DNA of 64,000 nucleotides from Amycolatopsis saalfeldensis. Lineage in GTDB: Bacteria; Actinomycetota; Actinomycetes; Mycobacteriales; Pseudonocardiaceae. The notes beneath the pieces were generated by a model. The model had not been told where the DNA came from, searched no databases, and saw only the letters and a program-made list of their open reading frames with translations. This document shows, piece by piece, positions 1 to 8,020 of this stretch (the first letter of the stretch is position 1; every line of letters starts with the position of its first letter). Location of the stretch: positions 248,001 through 312,000 of the forward strand of contig NZ_FOEF01000002.1 in assembly GCF_900110575.1 (NCBI RefSeq). The letters are read 5' to 3'. Position numbers and translations under genes: made by a program.

Positions 1-1
1 G

Positions 2-160
2 CTGGGGCTGGCCGACGCCGGCCTCGCCGCCGTCGCGCGGGAGCTGGCCGAGCTCGGGATCGCCGAGCTCGGCACCACCGGCCTGCCCGCCGAGACCATC
101 ACGGAGATCACCGGGAGCGTGCGCGCACGCGTGAACGGATCCAGGAGTCAGGAACGATGA
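2..160 (+). CDS. egtA: Glutamate-cysteine ligase EgtA, C-terminal end (partial)
   Basis: Only the last 52 codons are inside the window. The frame is open from base 2 and ends at TGA 158-160, overlapping the ATG of the next gene (ATGA). The visible peptide is an Ala/Leu/Glu-rich helical tail without a diagnostic motif, so the name rests on position: it lies directly upstream of egtB-egtC-egtD, where actinobacteria carry egtA. EgtA makes gamma-glutamylcysteine, the sulfur donor used by EgtB. The overlap implies translational coupling with egtB. Confidence 0.6.
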   Translation: MGLADAGLAAVARELAELGIAELGTTGLPAETITEITGSVRARVNGSRSQER

Positions 161-1506
161 GTGTCACCCCGGAGCACAACCCGCTGCTCGAACTGAGCCC
201 GCAGAACCTGCGGGCGCACGCGGCCGAAGCCCTCACCCGGGCCCGGGCGCGCAGCATCGCCCTCACCGACGCGGTCGACGACGAAGACCTCGTGCGGCAG
301 CATTCGAAGCTGATGTCGCCGCTGGTCTGGGACCTCGCGCACATCGGCAGCCAAGAGGAGCTGTGGCTGGTCCGCGACGTCGGCGGCCGCGAGCCGCTGC
401 GCCCGGAGATCGACGACCTGTACGACGCGTTCCAGCACGCGCGCGCCGACCGGCCGTCCCTGCCGCTGCTCGGCCCGGCCGAGGCCCGCGCGTATGTGCG
501 GGAGGTCCGTGAGAAGGCCTTCGACGTGCTGGAGAAGGCGCCGCTGGAAGGCAGCAGGCTCACCGAAAGCGCGTTCGCCTTCGGCATGATCACCCAGCAC
601 GAGCAGCAGCACGACGAGACCATGCTGGCCACCCACCAGCTGCGACAGGGCGAGCCGGTGCTGCACGCGCCGGAGCCGCCGCGCCCGCCCGCGGCCCGGC
701 TGCCCGCCGAGGTGCTGATCCCCGGCGGGCGCTTCACCATGGGCACCACGGCCGAGCCGTGGGCGCTGGACAACGAGCGCCCGGCGCACGAGGTCGACGT
801 GCCGGCGTTTGTCCTCGACACCGCGCCGGTCACCTGTGGCGCGTATGTCGAATTCCTCGATTCCGGCGGGTACCAGGACCGCCGGTTCTGGAGCGAGGCG
901 GGCTGGGCCTATCTGAACGACCACGCCATCACGGCGCCGCGGTTCTGGCGCCGTGAGCCGGGCGGCTGGTGGCGGACCCGGTTCGGGGTGCACGAGCCGG
1001 TGCCGTCCGGCGAGCCGGTGGTGCACGTGTCGTTCCACGAGGCCGAGGCGTACGCGCGGTGGGCGGGCAAGCGGCTGCCCACCGAGCCCGAGTGGGAGAA
1101 GGCGGCCCGGCACGACCCGGTGTCCGGCCGGTCCCGCCGGTTCCCGTGGGGCGACGAGGAGCCGACGGCCGAGCACGCCAACCTCGGCCAGCGCCACCTG
1201 CGCCCGGCCGCGGCGGGCGCATACCCGGCCGGCGCGTCGCCACTGGGCGTGCACCAGCTGATCGGCGACGTCTGGGAGTGGACGAGCACGAGCTTCCACG
1301 GCTATCCCGGGTTTTCGGCGTTCCCGTACCGGGAGTATTCGGAGGTGTTCTTCGGGCCGGAGTACAAGGTGCTGCGCGGCGGCTCGTTCGGCACCGACGC
1401 GGCGGCGATCCGGGGCACGTTCCGCAACTGGGACTACCCGATCCGGCGGCAGATCTTCGCCGGCTTCCGCTGCGCCCGCGACCCCCGTCCCGGCGAGGTG
1501 ACGTAG
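157..1506 (+). CDS. egtB: Hercynine oxygenase (ergothioneine synthase) EgtB
   Basis: A 449-residue non-haem iron enzyme that joins gamma-glutamylcysteine to hercynine with O2, forming the C-S bond of ergothioneine. The N-terminal DinB-like domain supplies the three-histidine iron site: His62 (in LAHIGSQEELW) and His148/His152 (in HEQQHDE). The C-terminal half is the FGE-sulfatase/C-type-lectin-like domain, from about residue 185, ending with the typical LRGGSF and GFRCAR segments. The length is normal for the family. The ATG overlaps the egtA stop, and egtC starts 5 nt after its stop, so it sits mid-operon. Assignment is firm because all three iron ligands and both domains are visible. Confidence 0.95.
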   Translation: MSVTPEHNPLLELSPQNLRAHAAEALTRARARSIALTDAVDDEDLVRQHSKLMSPLVWDLAHIGSQEELWLVRDVGGREPLRPEIDDLYDAFQHARADRPSLPLLGPAEARAYVREVREKAFDVLEKAPLEGSRLTESAFAFGMITQHEQQHDETMLATHQLRQGEPVLHAPEPPRPPAARLPAEVLIPGGRFTMGTTAEPWALDNERPAHEVDVPAFVLDTAPVTCGAYVEFLDSGGYQDRRFWSEAGWAYLNDHAITAPRFWRREPGGWWRTRFGVHEPVPSGEPVVHVSFHEAEAYARWAGKRLPTEPEWEKAARHDPVSGRSRRFPWGDEEPTAEHANLGQRHLRPAAAGAYPAGASPLGVHQLIGDVWEWTSTSFHGYPGFSAFPYREYSEVFFGPEYKVLRGGSFGTDAAAIRGTFRNWDYPIRRQIFAGFRCARDPRPGEVT

Positions 1507-1511
1507 ACGGC

Positions 1512-2273
1512 ATGTGCCGGCACCTCGCGTACCTCGGCGCGCCCACGTCGCCCGCCGAGCTGATGTTCGCTGCCCCGCACGCGCTGCTCGTGCAGTCCTA
1601 CGCACCGCGCGACATGCGGGGCGGCGGGTCGGTCAACGCCGACGGCTTCGGCCTCGGCTGGTACCCGGAACCGGGTGCGGCGCCGCTGCGCTATCGGCGT
1701 CAAAGTCCACTGTGGACGGATCAGGTGCTGCCCGCGCTGGCCGCCTCGGCGCGGACCACCGCGTTTGTCGCCGCGGCCCGCAACGGCACCACCGGCATGC
1801 CGGTCACCGAGGCGGCCGCCGCGCCGTTCGTCTCGGGCCGCTGGCTGTTCAGCCACAACGGCGTCGTCCGCGGCTGGCCCGGCTCGATGGCCGGGCTCGC
1901 CGCGGGGCTCGACGTCACCGAGCTGCTCACGCTGGAGGCGCCGACGGACTCGGCGCTGCTGTGGGCGTTGCTGCGGGAGCGGCTGGGCGCGGGTCAGGAC
2001 CCGCTGGCCGCGGTGACCGCGCTCGTCGGCGAGGTCGAAGCGGCCGCGCCGGGCTCACGGCTGAACTTCCTGCTCACCGACGGCGAGACGCTCGTCGCGA
2101 CCACGTGGACGCATGCGCTGTCGATGCTCCGCACCCCCGGCGGGGTCGTGCTGGCCTCGGAGCCGTGCGATCCGGACCCGGGCTGGACGGCTGTCCCGGA
2201 CCGTCACGCCGTGCGGGTCACCGCCGACGGCGCGGAACACTTCCCCCTGACTTTCGATCGGAGTGCCCCCTGA
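1512..2273 (+). CDS. egtC: Ergothioneine biosynthesis amidohydrolase EgtC
   Basis: A 253-residue class-II glutamine amidotransferase-like Ntn hydrolase. EgtC removes the gamma-glutamyl group from the hercynine-gamma-glutamylcysteine sulfoxide made by EgtB. The protein begins MCRHLAYLG, so Cys2 becomes the N-terminal nucleophile after Met removal; this also fixes the start at 1512 although the frame is open much further upstream. Further family landmarks are NADGFGLGWY near residue 40 and FSHNG near residue 115. Its TGA overlaps the ATG of egtD by one base, consistent with coupled translation. Confidence 0.95.
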   Translation: MCRHLAYLGAPTSPAELMFAAPHALLVQSYAPRDMRGGGSVNADGFGLGWYPEPGAAPLRYRRQSPLWTDQVLPALAASARTTAFVAAARNGTTGMPVTEAAAAPFVSGRWLFSHNGVVRGWPGSMAGLAAGLDVTELLTLEAPTDSALLWALLRERLGAGQDPLAAVTALVGEVEAAAPGSRLNFLLTDGETLVATTWTHALSMLRTPGGVVLASEPCDPDPGWTAVPDRHAVRVTADGAEHFPLTFDRSAP

Positions 2274-3244
2274 TGACCGAGGCCGACCTGGAAAGCCATC
2301 GCAGCGACGTGACGGGCGAGCTGCGCGAAGACGTCCGTGCCGGGCTTACCGCGGCGCAGAAGTGGTTGCCGCCCAAGTGGTTCTACGACGCGGACGGCAG
2401 CGAGCTGTTCGAGGAGATCACCGCGCTGCCGGAGTATTACCCGACGCGTTGCGAGCGCGAGGTGCTCGCCGCGCGGGCGGGCGACATCGCGCAGCTCACC
2501 GGCGCGCACACGCTCGTGGAGCTGGGGTCCGGGTCGAGCGAGAAGACCCGGCTCCTGCTCGACGCGCTGACCGGGCACGGCACGCTCGAATCGTTCGTGC
2601 CGCTCGACGTCTCGGAGTCCGCGCTCGCCGAGGCCACCGAGGCGATCGCCGCCGACTACCCGAAGCTGGAGGTCCGCGGCGTCGTCGGCGATTTCACCCG
2701 GCACCTGGGCCTGCTGCCCGGCGGCCGGCCGCGGGTGGTCGCCTTCCTCGGCGGCACGATCGGCAACTTCCTGCCCGAGGACCGCACGACCTTCCTGCGG
2801 TCGGTGCGTGAGGTCCTCGACGAAGGCGAGTGGCTGCTGCTCGGCACCGACCTGGTGAAGGACCGCGAGACGTTGGAGCGCGCGTACGACGACGCGGCCG
2901 GGGTCACGGCAGCGTTCAACCGCAACGTGCTGCGCGTGATCAACACCCGCCTCGGCGCGGACTTCGACCTTGACGCGTTCGAGCACGTTTCCCATTGGGA
3001 CAGCGAAAACGAGTGGATCGAGATGCGGCTGCGCGCGCGGCGGGCGCTGACCGTGGAGATCCCGGGCGCGGAGCTTCAGGTGCGGTTCGCCGAGGGCGAG
3101 CACATCCGCACCGAGATCTCGGCGAAGTTCCGGCCCGGTGGCGTCGAGGCGGAGCTGAAGGCCGCCGGGTTCGGCCTGGAGCGCTGGTGGACCGACTCCC
3201 AGCAGCGGTTCGGGGTGAGTTTGGCAAGATCTGTCCGTGGCTAA
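2273..3244 (+). CDS. egtD: L-histidine N-alpha-methyltransferase EgtD
   Basis: A 323-residue SAM-dependent methyltransferase that trimethylates histidine to hercynine, the first committed step to ergothioneine. The sequence shows the EgtD N-terminal region (PPKWFYDADGSELFEEIT), the SAM-binding motif ELGSGSSEKTR near residue 83 and the FLGGTIGNF segment. The start overlaps the egtC stop. Its last 8 nt overlap the start of the F420-type reductase gene, so that gene is probably co-transcribed. No egtE (PLP beta-lyase) follows as it does in mycobacteria, so the final C-S cleavage must be encoded elsewhere or done by another lyase. Confidence 0.96.
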   Translation: MTEADLESHRSDVTGELREDVRAGLTAAQKWLPPKWFYDADGSELFEEITALPEYYPTRCEREVLAARAGDIAQLTGAHTLVELGSGSSEKTRLLLDALTGHGTLESFVPLDVSESALAEATEAIAADYPKLEVRGVVGDFTRHLGLLPGGRPRVVAFLGGTIGNFLPEDRTTFLRSVREVLDEGEWLLLGTDLVKDRETLERAYDDAAGVTAAFNRNVLRVINTRLGADFDLDAFEHVSHWDSENEWIEMRLRARRALTVEIPGAELQVRFAEGEHIRTEISAKFRPGGVEAELKAAGFGLERWWTDSQQRFGVSLARSVRG

Positions 3245-3707
3245 CCCTCTCGCGAACCTCGCCCGCAAGCTCGGCACCCAGCCCTGGGTGATGGAGGCCT
3301 CCCGCGGAATCATCTGGGCCGACAAGAAGCTTCACCGGTGGTTCGGCGGGAAGGTGAGCCTGGTCGGGATCGCGGGGCTGCCCTCGCTGCGCCTGACCAC
3401 GGTCGGGCGCAAGAGCGGGCTGCCCCGCTCCACGAACCTGCTGTACTTCCCGCACGGGGCCGACTTCGTGCTCACCGGCTCGAACTGGGGCCGGCCCCGG
3501 AACCCGGCCTGGACGTTCAACCTGCGCGCGCTCTCGGAGGCGGAGGTGGCCATCCGGGGGCGCGTCGTGGCGGTGAAGGTCCGGGAACTGGAAGGGGAGG
3601 AGTACGAGCGGATGTGGGCGGAGCTGCTGCGGTTCTGGCCGGGCTACGAGATGGAGCGGGTGGCGGCGGGGAGGCCGCTGCCCGTGTTCGTGCTTTCGCC
3701 GCAGTAG
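3237..3707 (+). CDS. F420-dependent nitroreductase-family (DDN-like) protein
   Basis: A 156-residue protein of the deazaflavin-dependent nitroreductase (DUF385/DDN) family. The family signature is visible as LRLTTVGRKSGLPRSTNLLYF, followed by GSNWGRPRNPAWTFNLRA, which in this family forms the split-barrel F420 pocket. Family members reduce quinones or other hydride acceptors with F420H2; the substrate here is unknown. GTG 3237 lies inside the last codons of egtD (8-nt overlap), so it is the fifth gene of the egt operon, in the place taken by egtE in mycobacteria. A role in redox defence alongside ergothioneine is an inference from context only. Confidence 0.85.
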   Translation: MANPLANLARKLGTQPWVMEASRGIIWADKKLHRWFGGKVSLVGIAGLPSLRLTTVGRKSGLPRSTNLLYFPHGADFVLTGSNWGRPRNPAWTFNLRALSEAEVAIRGRVVAVKVRELEGEEYERMWAELLRFWPGYEMERVAAGRPLPVFVLSPQ

Positions 3708-3745
3708 CCCCGGCCGCAGTAGCCCTGGCCGCGGTGGCCGAGGCT
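3701..3745. repeat. 15-bp short tandem repeat at the end of the DDN-like gene
   Basis: Three consecutive 15-bp units (3701-3715, 3716-3730, 3731-3745) share the core GCAGTAGCCC; the third is degenerate. The array overlaps the stop codon of the preceding gene and runs into the intergenic space. It may be simple slippage; no function is evident. The rest of 3746-3880 shows no gene. Confidence 0.5.
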
Positions 3746-3880
3746 GTCTTTGGTGGGGGTTTCGTGTCGTGATCTCCTCCTTTCGGCCGGTGCCCCGGTT
3801 TGACCGGTTGTGCGAGTCTCGCCCGTGGTGACGGACCGTGCCCGCGTGGGCGCGGACGTGCAACGGGAGGGTGTGAGGTC

Positions 3881-5518
3881 GTGCGGGGATCGAGAAGAGT
3901 GCGGGCGGCCGCGCTGGTGGTGGCGCTCGGCGCGGGGGCGGCGCTCACCGGCGCCGGCTCCGCGGGGGCGGCGACCGCGGCCGGAATTCAAGCGGCGCAG
4001 GCCGAGGCGGTGGCCGGGGTCGCCTGGGGCGCGTGCCCCGAGGGGACGTTGGCGGGCGTGCCCGCCGACCAGCTCAAGCTGTACAGCTGTGCCCGCTATC
4101 GGGTGCCGGTCGACCATGACAACGCGGCGCTGGGGACCATCGACATCGCCCTGCTCAAGCGGGCGGCGAAGGTGCCCGCGCAGCGGATCGGGTCGTTGTT
4201 CCTCAACCCCGGCGGCCCGGGCGGCTCCGGGCTGCGGATGCCGATCGCCGGCTCCGGCTACTTCCCGGGCCCGGTGCTGGACCGGTTCGACCTGATCGGG
4301 TTCGACCCGCGCGGGGTCGGGGACAGCAACCCGCTGCGCTGCTTCACCACCGCCGAGGACGCCGGCGAGGTGCTCGGCTCGACGACGCCCGTCCCGCTGT
4401 CGCGCAGCGAGATCTCCACGACGCTCGCGGCGTACAAGGACTACGGCCAGTTCTGCAAGAACAACGCCGGCGCCCTGCTGAACCACATGTCCACCAAGGA
4501 CGTGGTGCGTGACCTGGACCAGCTCCGCGCCGCCGTCGGCGACCAGAAGCTGACCTACGTCGGCTTCTCCTACGGCACGTTGATCGGCTCGACGTACGCC
4601 GCGATGTTCCCGAAACAGACCCGGGCGATCGTGATCGACGGCAACGTCGACCCGCAGCTGCGGACCACCGACGGCGTCGCCTACGACCTCCAGCGCGCGC
4701 AGGGCTTCGAGATCTCGCTCGACGCCTTCCTCAAGCGCTGCGACCAGGCCGGCGACAAGTGCGCGTTCAGCTCCGGCGACCCGCGCGCCAAATTCGACGA
4801 GCTGCGCGCCTCTCTTCGGCAGCAGCCCATCCAGCTGCCCGGCGGCCAGACCGTGGACATCAGCACCTTCACCGGAGGGGTTTCGGGCACCCTGTACTCG
4901 CCGTCCGGGTTCGGCTACCTGGCCGCCGACCTCCAGACGCTGTACGACGCCATCCACCCGCTGGCCGCGCAGTCCCAGAGCGCCGCGCCCCACCGGCTGA
5001 AGACGCTGGGCACGGCCAAGAACGGCCTCGCCGACCTGGCCCCGGACAGCCCGTACACCGGCGACGACTCCTACTTCGGCGTGAACTGCGCGGACAAGCC
5101 GATGGCCATCAGCCAGGCGCAGGTGCCGGGGATCGCCGGCCAGGCGGACCGGCAGTCGCCGACTTTCGGGCGCTACCAGGTGTTCTCCGACATCGCCGCG
5201 TGCCCGGTCTGGCCGTCGGCGAAGAAGTCGGACCGGTACTCGGGCCCGTGGCACGCGAACACCGACGTCCCGGTGCTCGTGATCAGCAACTTCTACGACC
5301 CGGCCACGCAGTACGCGTTCGGCCGGCGCATGGCCGCCGAGCTGGGCAACTCCCGGCTGCTCTCGGTCGACTCCTTCGGCCACTGCATCCTGGGCGGCTC
5401 CCGCACCGTGGACCAGACCGTGGCCGAGTACCTGACCGATCTGAAGGTGCCGGCCGAAGGCCAGGTGTTCCAGCCCGACACCCAGCCGTTCGAGACCCCG
5501 GCGACCGCCCGGGGCTGA
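3881..5518 (+). CDS. Secreted alpha/beta-hydrolase, tripeptidyl aminopeptidase (TAP)-like
   Basis: A 545-residue exported serine hydrolase. A signal peptide is clear at residues 1-30 (Arg-rich n-region, hydrophobic Ala/Val/Leu core, cut near GAATA). The oxyanion segment is FLNPGGPGGSG and the nucleophile elbow is GFSYGT; the C-terminal TAP-like domain carries FYDPATQ and SFGHCI, the latter holding the likely catalytic His. Actinomycete relatives remove tripeptides from secreted proteins or act on small esters and amides. GTG 3881 was chosen because a GGGAGG ribosome site lies at 3865-3870 and the signal peptide then starts immediately; the frame is open further upstream. A second TAP-like gene is at 19396-20877. 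Substrate unknown. Confidence 0.88.
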   Translation: MRGSRRVRAAALVVALGAGAALTGAGSAGAATAAGIQAAQAEAVAGVAWGACPEGTLAGVPADQLKLYSCARYRVPVDHDNAALGTIDIALLKRAAKVPAQRIGSLFLNPGGPGGSGLRMPIAGSGYFPGPVLDRFDLIGFDPRGVGDSNPLRCFTTAEDAGEVLGSTTPVPLSRSEISTTLAAYKDYGQFCKNNAGALLNHMSTKDVVRDLDQLRAAVGDQKLTYVGFSYGTLIGSTYAAMFPKQTRAIVIDGNVDPQLRTTDGVAYDLQRAQGFEISLDAFLKRCDQAGDKCAFSSGDPRAKFDELRASLRQQPIQLPGGQTVDISTFTGGVSGTLYSPSGFGYLAADLQTLYDAIHPLAAQSQSAAPHRLKTLGTAKNGLADLAPDSPYTGDDSYFGVNCADKPMAISQAQVPGIAGQADRQSPTFGRYQVFSDIAACPVWPSAKKSDRYSGPWHANTDVPVLVISNFYDPATQYAFGRRMAAELGNSRLLSVDSFGHCILGGSRTVDQTVAEYLTDLKVPAEGQVFQPDTQPFETPATARG

Positions 5519-5530
5519 GCGCGGCGACGA

Positions 5531-5563
5531 CCGGGCCGTCCGCGACCCACGCGGGCGGCCCGG
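5531..5563 (+). terminator. Hairpin terminator after the TAP-like hydrolase gene
   Basis: A 14-bp stem (5531-5544 pairing with 5550-5563, one G-U pair) closes a 5-nt loop, 13 nt after the stop codon. There is no strong U-run, which is common for GC-rich actinomycete terminators. It separates the hydrolase from efeO. Confidence 0.65.
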
Positions 5564-5671
5564 CACCGGGGTAGTTCGGCCCGAAAATCGGGCATAACCG
5601 GACAAGACTCTTGTCACCACGGCACCAACCCGCCAAAGTGGCCGCCAGAAGTTCACCGGAGGGGAGTTGAC

Positions 5672-6826
5672 GTGCGGCGCTCGGTGGTCGTGCTGGGTGC
5701 TGCCGGGTTCGCGGTCGTGGTGGTGGGTGCCACCGTGGCCGTGTCGCTGATGCCCGGGGACGACGCCCGCCAAGCCGCCGTCATCGAGGTCTCGCGGTCC
5801 GTGTGCGGCAACGGCTGGACCGCGCCGCAGTCCGGCTCGCAGACGCTGCAGGTGCGCAACAACGCCGCGGTCACCATGGAGGTCGAGGTCATCGACCCCG
5901 CGACCGGCACGGTGTTCGGCGAGCTGGACGGCGTCGGGGCCGGCACCACGCGCGCGCTCCCGGTCAACCTCGGCAACGGCGGGTACGCCCTGCGCTGCGT
6001 CCCCGACGACGGCACCCCGTTCGTCGGCGCCACGGTGCAGGTCACCGGCGGCGCGGACCGGCCGGGCCCGGCCGTGGTGCCCGTGACGAACGCCGACCTG
6101 CTCGGGCCGCTCAAGCAGTACCACGCCTACGTCACCGACGGACTGGGCACGCTGGCCGGCCAGACCGCCGCGCTCAAGCGGTCCGTCCACAGTGGAAACC
6201 GGGAGTCGAGCCGGCGCGCCTGGCTCACCGCGCACCTGACCTACGAGCGCCTCGGTGCCGCCTACGACGCGTTCGGCGACTCCGACGGCGCCATCAACGG
6301 CACCACCGACGGCCGGCCCGGCGGCGCGGCGGACCCGGGCTTCACCGGTTTCCACCGGCTCGAGAACGGCCTGTGGCACAACGAAAGCCTCGACGCCCTG
6401 GCACCGGTCGCCGATCGGCTGGATGCCGACGTGTCAGCCCTCAGGACAGCCTTCGCCGACGCCCAGATCGACCAGAACGACCTCGGCCTGCGGGCGCACG
6501 AGATCATGGAGAACACCCTGCAGTCCGAGCTGACCGGCCGTTCCGACTACGGCAGCGGCAGCACCCTGGCCACCGCCGGCGCGAACCTCACGGGCACCCG
6601 CGCCGTGCTCGACGTGCTCCGGCCGTTGCTGGCCACCCGCTTCCCGGGCCTGAAGGACCTCGACGCCTGGTTGGACCGGACCGAGCGCGACCTGAAGGCC
6701 GTCGAGGGCAGGTCGCTGGCGGAACTGGCGCAGCCGCAACGGGAACGCGTCAACGCCGACGTCTCCGAACTCACCGAGCGCCTGGCGCCCATCGCCGCGA
6801 TCGCCGAGCCGAGGAGGGTCTCGTGA
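5672..6826 (+). CDS. efeO: Iron-uptake lipoprotein-type component EfeO (cupredoxin-imelysin)
   Basis: A 384-residue envelope protein with an N-terminal membrane anchor (about residues 3-26), a cupredoxin-like domain (about 35-130) and an imelysin/M75 domain. The M75 metal motif is seen as His228-x-x-Glu231 in FHRLENGLW. EfeO proteins bind iron or haem-derived iron outside the membrane and work with the EfeB peroxidase and normally the EfeU permease. efeB follows with a GTGA overlap. No efeU gene is present on either side, so the permease is encoded elsewhere or this is a permease-less EfeOB. GTG 5672 has GGAGGGGAG just upstream. Confidence 0.92.
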   Translation: MRRSVVVLGAAGFAVVVVGATVAVSLMPGDDARQAAVIEVSRSVCGNGWTAPQSGSQTLQVRNNAAVTMEVEVIDPATGTVFGELDGVGAGTTRALPVNLGNGGYALRCVPDDGTPFVGATVQVTGGADRPGPAVVPVTNADLLGPLKQYHAYVTDGLGTLAGQTAALKRSVHSGNRESSRRAWLTAHLTYERLGAAYDAFGDSDGAINGTTDGRPGGAADPGFTGFHRLENGLWHNESLDALAPVADRLDADVSALRTAFADAQIDQNDLGLRAHEIMENTLQSELTGRSDYGSGSTLATAGANLTGTRAVLDVLRPLLATRFPGLKDLDAWLDRTERDLKAVEGRSLAELAQPQRERVNADVSELTERLAPIAAIAEPRRVS

Positions 6827-7989
6827 CGCTCGGGCGGCGCGCGTTCCTGCGCGGGGCGGCGGCCGCGGGCGCCGGGGCGGGGCTGGCCGGGATGGCCGGC
6901 AGCGCGGCGGCGAGCAACAGCGCCAGCGGGGCCTCGTTCTACGGGCGGCGGCAGACGGCGATCCTCTCGGACCCGCCGCGGCACTCGATCGTCGCGGCCT
7001 TCGACGTCGTCGCGGAGGACCGGGCCGAGCTGACCGGCCTGTATCGCGAGCTGACCGACCGGGCGCGGTTCCTGACCCGCGGGGGAGCGCCTGCCGCCGT
7101 CGGCATCACCGGCCCGCCCGCCGACTCCGGCGTGCTCGGGCCCGAGGTGCCGCCGGGAGACCTGTCGGTGCTGCTCGGCGCCGGCTCGTCCCTGTTCGAC
7201 GACCGCTACGGACTCGCGCCGCGCAAGCCCGCGAAGCTCAAGCCGATGACGATGTTCCCCGACGACGCGCTCGACCCGGCCTGGTGCCACGGCGACCTGA
7301 GCCTCACCCTCAGCGCCGAGGAGCCGGACACCGTGCTGCACGCCCTGCGTGACCTCGCCCGCGCCACCCGCGGCGGCATGCAGCTGCGCTGGAAGATCGA
7401 CGGCTTCACGTCACTGCCGCGTCCGTCGGGCGCGCCGCGAAACCTGCTGGGCTTCAAGGACGGCACGGCCAACCCGGAGCCGCCCGAGCTGGACAGTCTG
7501 GTGTGGACGGACGACGGCGGCAGCTACCAGGTGGTCCGGCTGATCCGGATGCTGGCCGAGTTCTGGGACCGCGTCTCGCTTTCGGAGCAGGAGAACATGA
7601 TCGGCCGCCGGCGCGACAACGGCGCCCCGCTCGACGGCGACCAGGAGCACGACGAGCCGCGCTACGGCCAGGACCCCGTCGGCACGGTGATCCCGCTGAC
7701 CAGCCACATCCGCCGCGCCAACCCGCGCACGCCGCAGACCGACGGCGAGCGCATCCTGCGGCGCGCGGTGAACTACGACCGTGGCGTGGACGCGAACGGC
7801 AACCTCGACCTGGGGCTGGTGTTCACCTGCTACCAGCGTGACCTCGAGCGCCAGTTCGAGACGGTGCAGAAGCGGCTCGCCGGCGAGCCGCTCACCGACT
7901 ACGTCTCACCGTTCGGGGGCGGGTACTTCTACCTGCTGCCCGGCGTGACCGGCCCGGCCGACCACTACGGCCGGGCATTACTGGTTTAG
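6823..7989 (+). CDS. efeB: Deferrochelatase/dye-decolorizing peroxidase EfeB (Tat-exported)
   Basis: A 388-residue DyP-type haem peroxidase. The N-terminus has a twin-arginine signal (RRAFLRG followed by a hydrophobic Ala/Gly stretch), so it is exported folded with haem. The DyP signature [11 protein letters not shown] is present near residue 210, and a His in HIRRANPRT near residue 304 is the likely proximal haem ligand. EfeB proteins act as peroxidases on dyes and porphyrins and support EfeO-linked iron uptake. The GTG start overlaps the efeO stop (GTGA), showing an efeO-efeB operon. Confidence 0.93.
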   Translation: MTLGRRAFLRGAAAAGAGAGLAGMAGSAAASNSASGASFYGRRQTAILSDPPRHSIVAAFDVVAEDRAELTGLYRELTDRARFLTRGGAPAAVGITGPPADSGVLGPEVPPGDLSVLLGAGSSLFDDRYGLAPRKPAKLKPMTMFPDDALDPAWCHGDLSLTLSAEEPDTVLHALRDLARATRGGMQLRWKIDGFTSLPRPSGAPRNLLGFKDGTANPEPPELDSLVWTDDGGSYQVVRLIRMLAEFWDRVSLSEQENMIGRRRDNGAPLDGDQEHDEPRYGQDPVGTVIPLTSHIRRANPRTPQTDGERILRRAVNYDRGVDANGNLDLGLVFTCYQRDLERQFETVQKRLAGEPLTDYVSPFGGGYFYLLPGVTGPADHYGRALLV

Positions 7990-8020
7990 GCACCACTGGG
8001 CGAGCGGAAAGGGGCAGGCT

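Noticed and set aside
3644..6379. A 911-codon open frame on the minus strand opposite the TAP-like hydrolase and efeO
   Set aside because: Antisense shadow of high-GC coding sequence; its protein is low-complexity Arg/Gly/Val-rich with no family features, while the plus-strand genes are clear.
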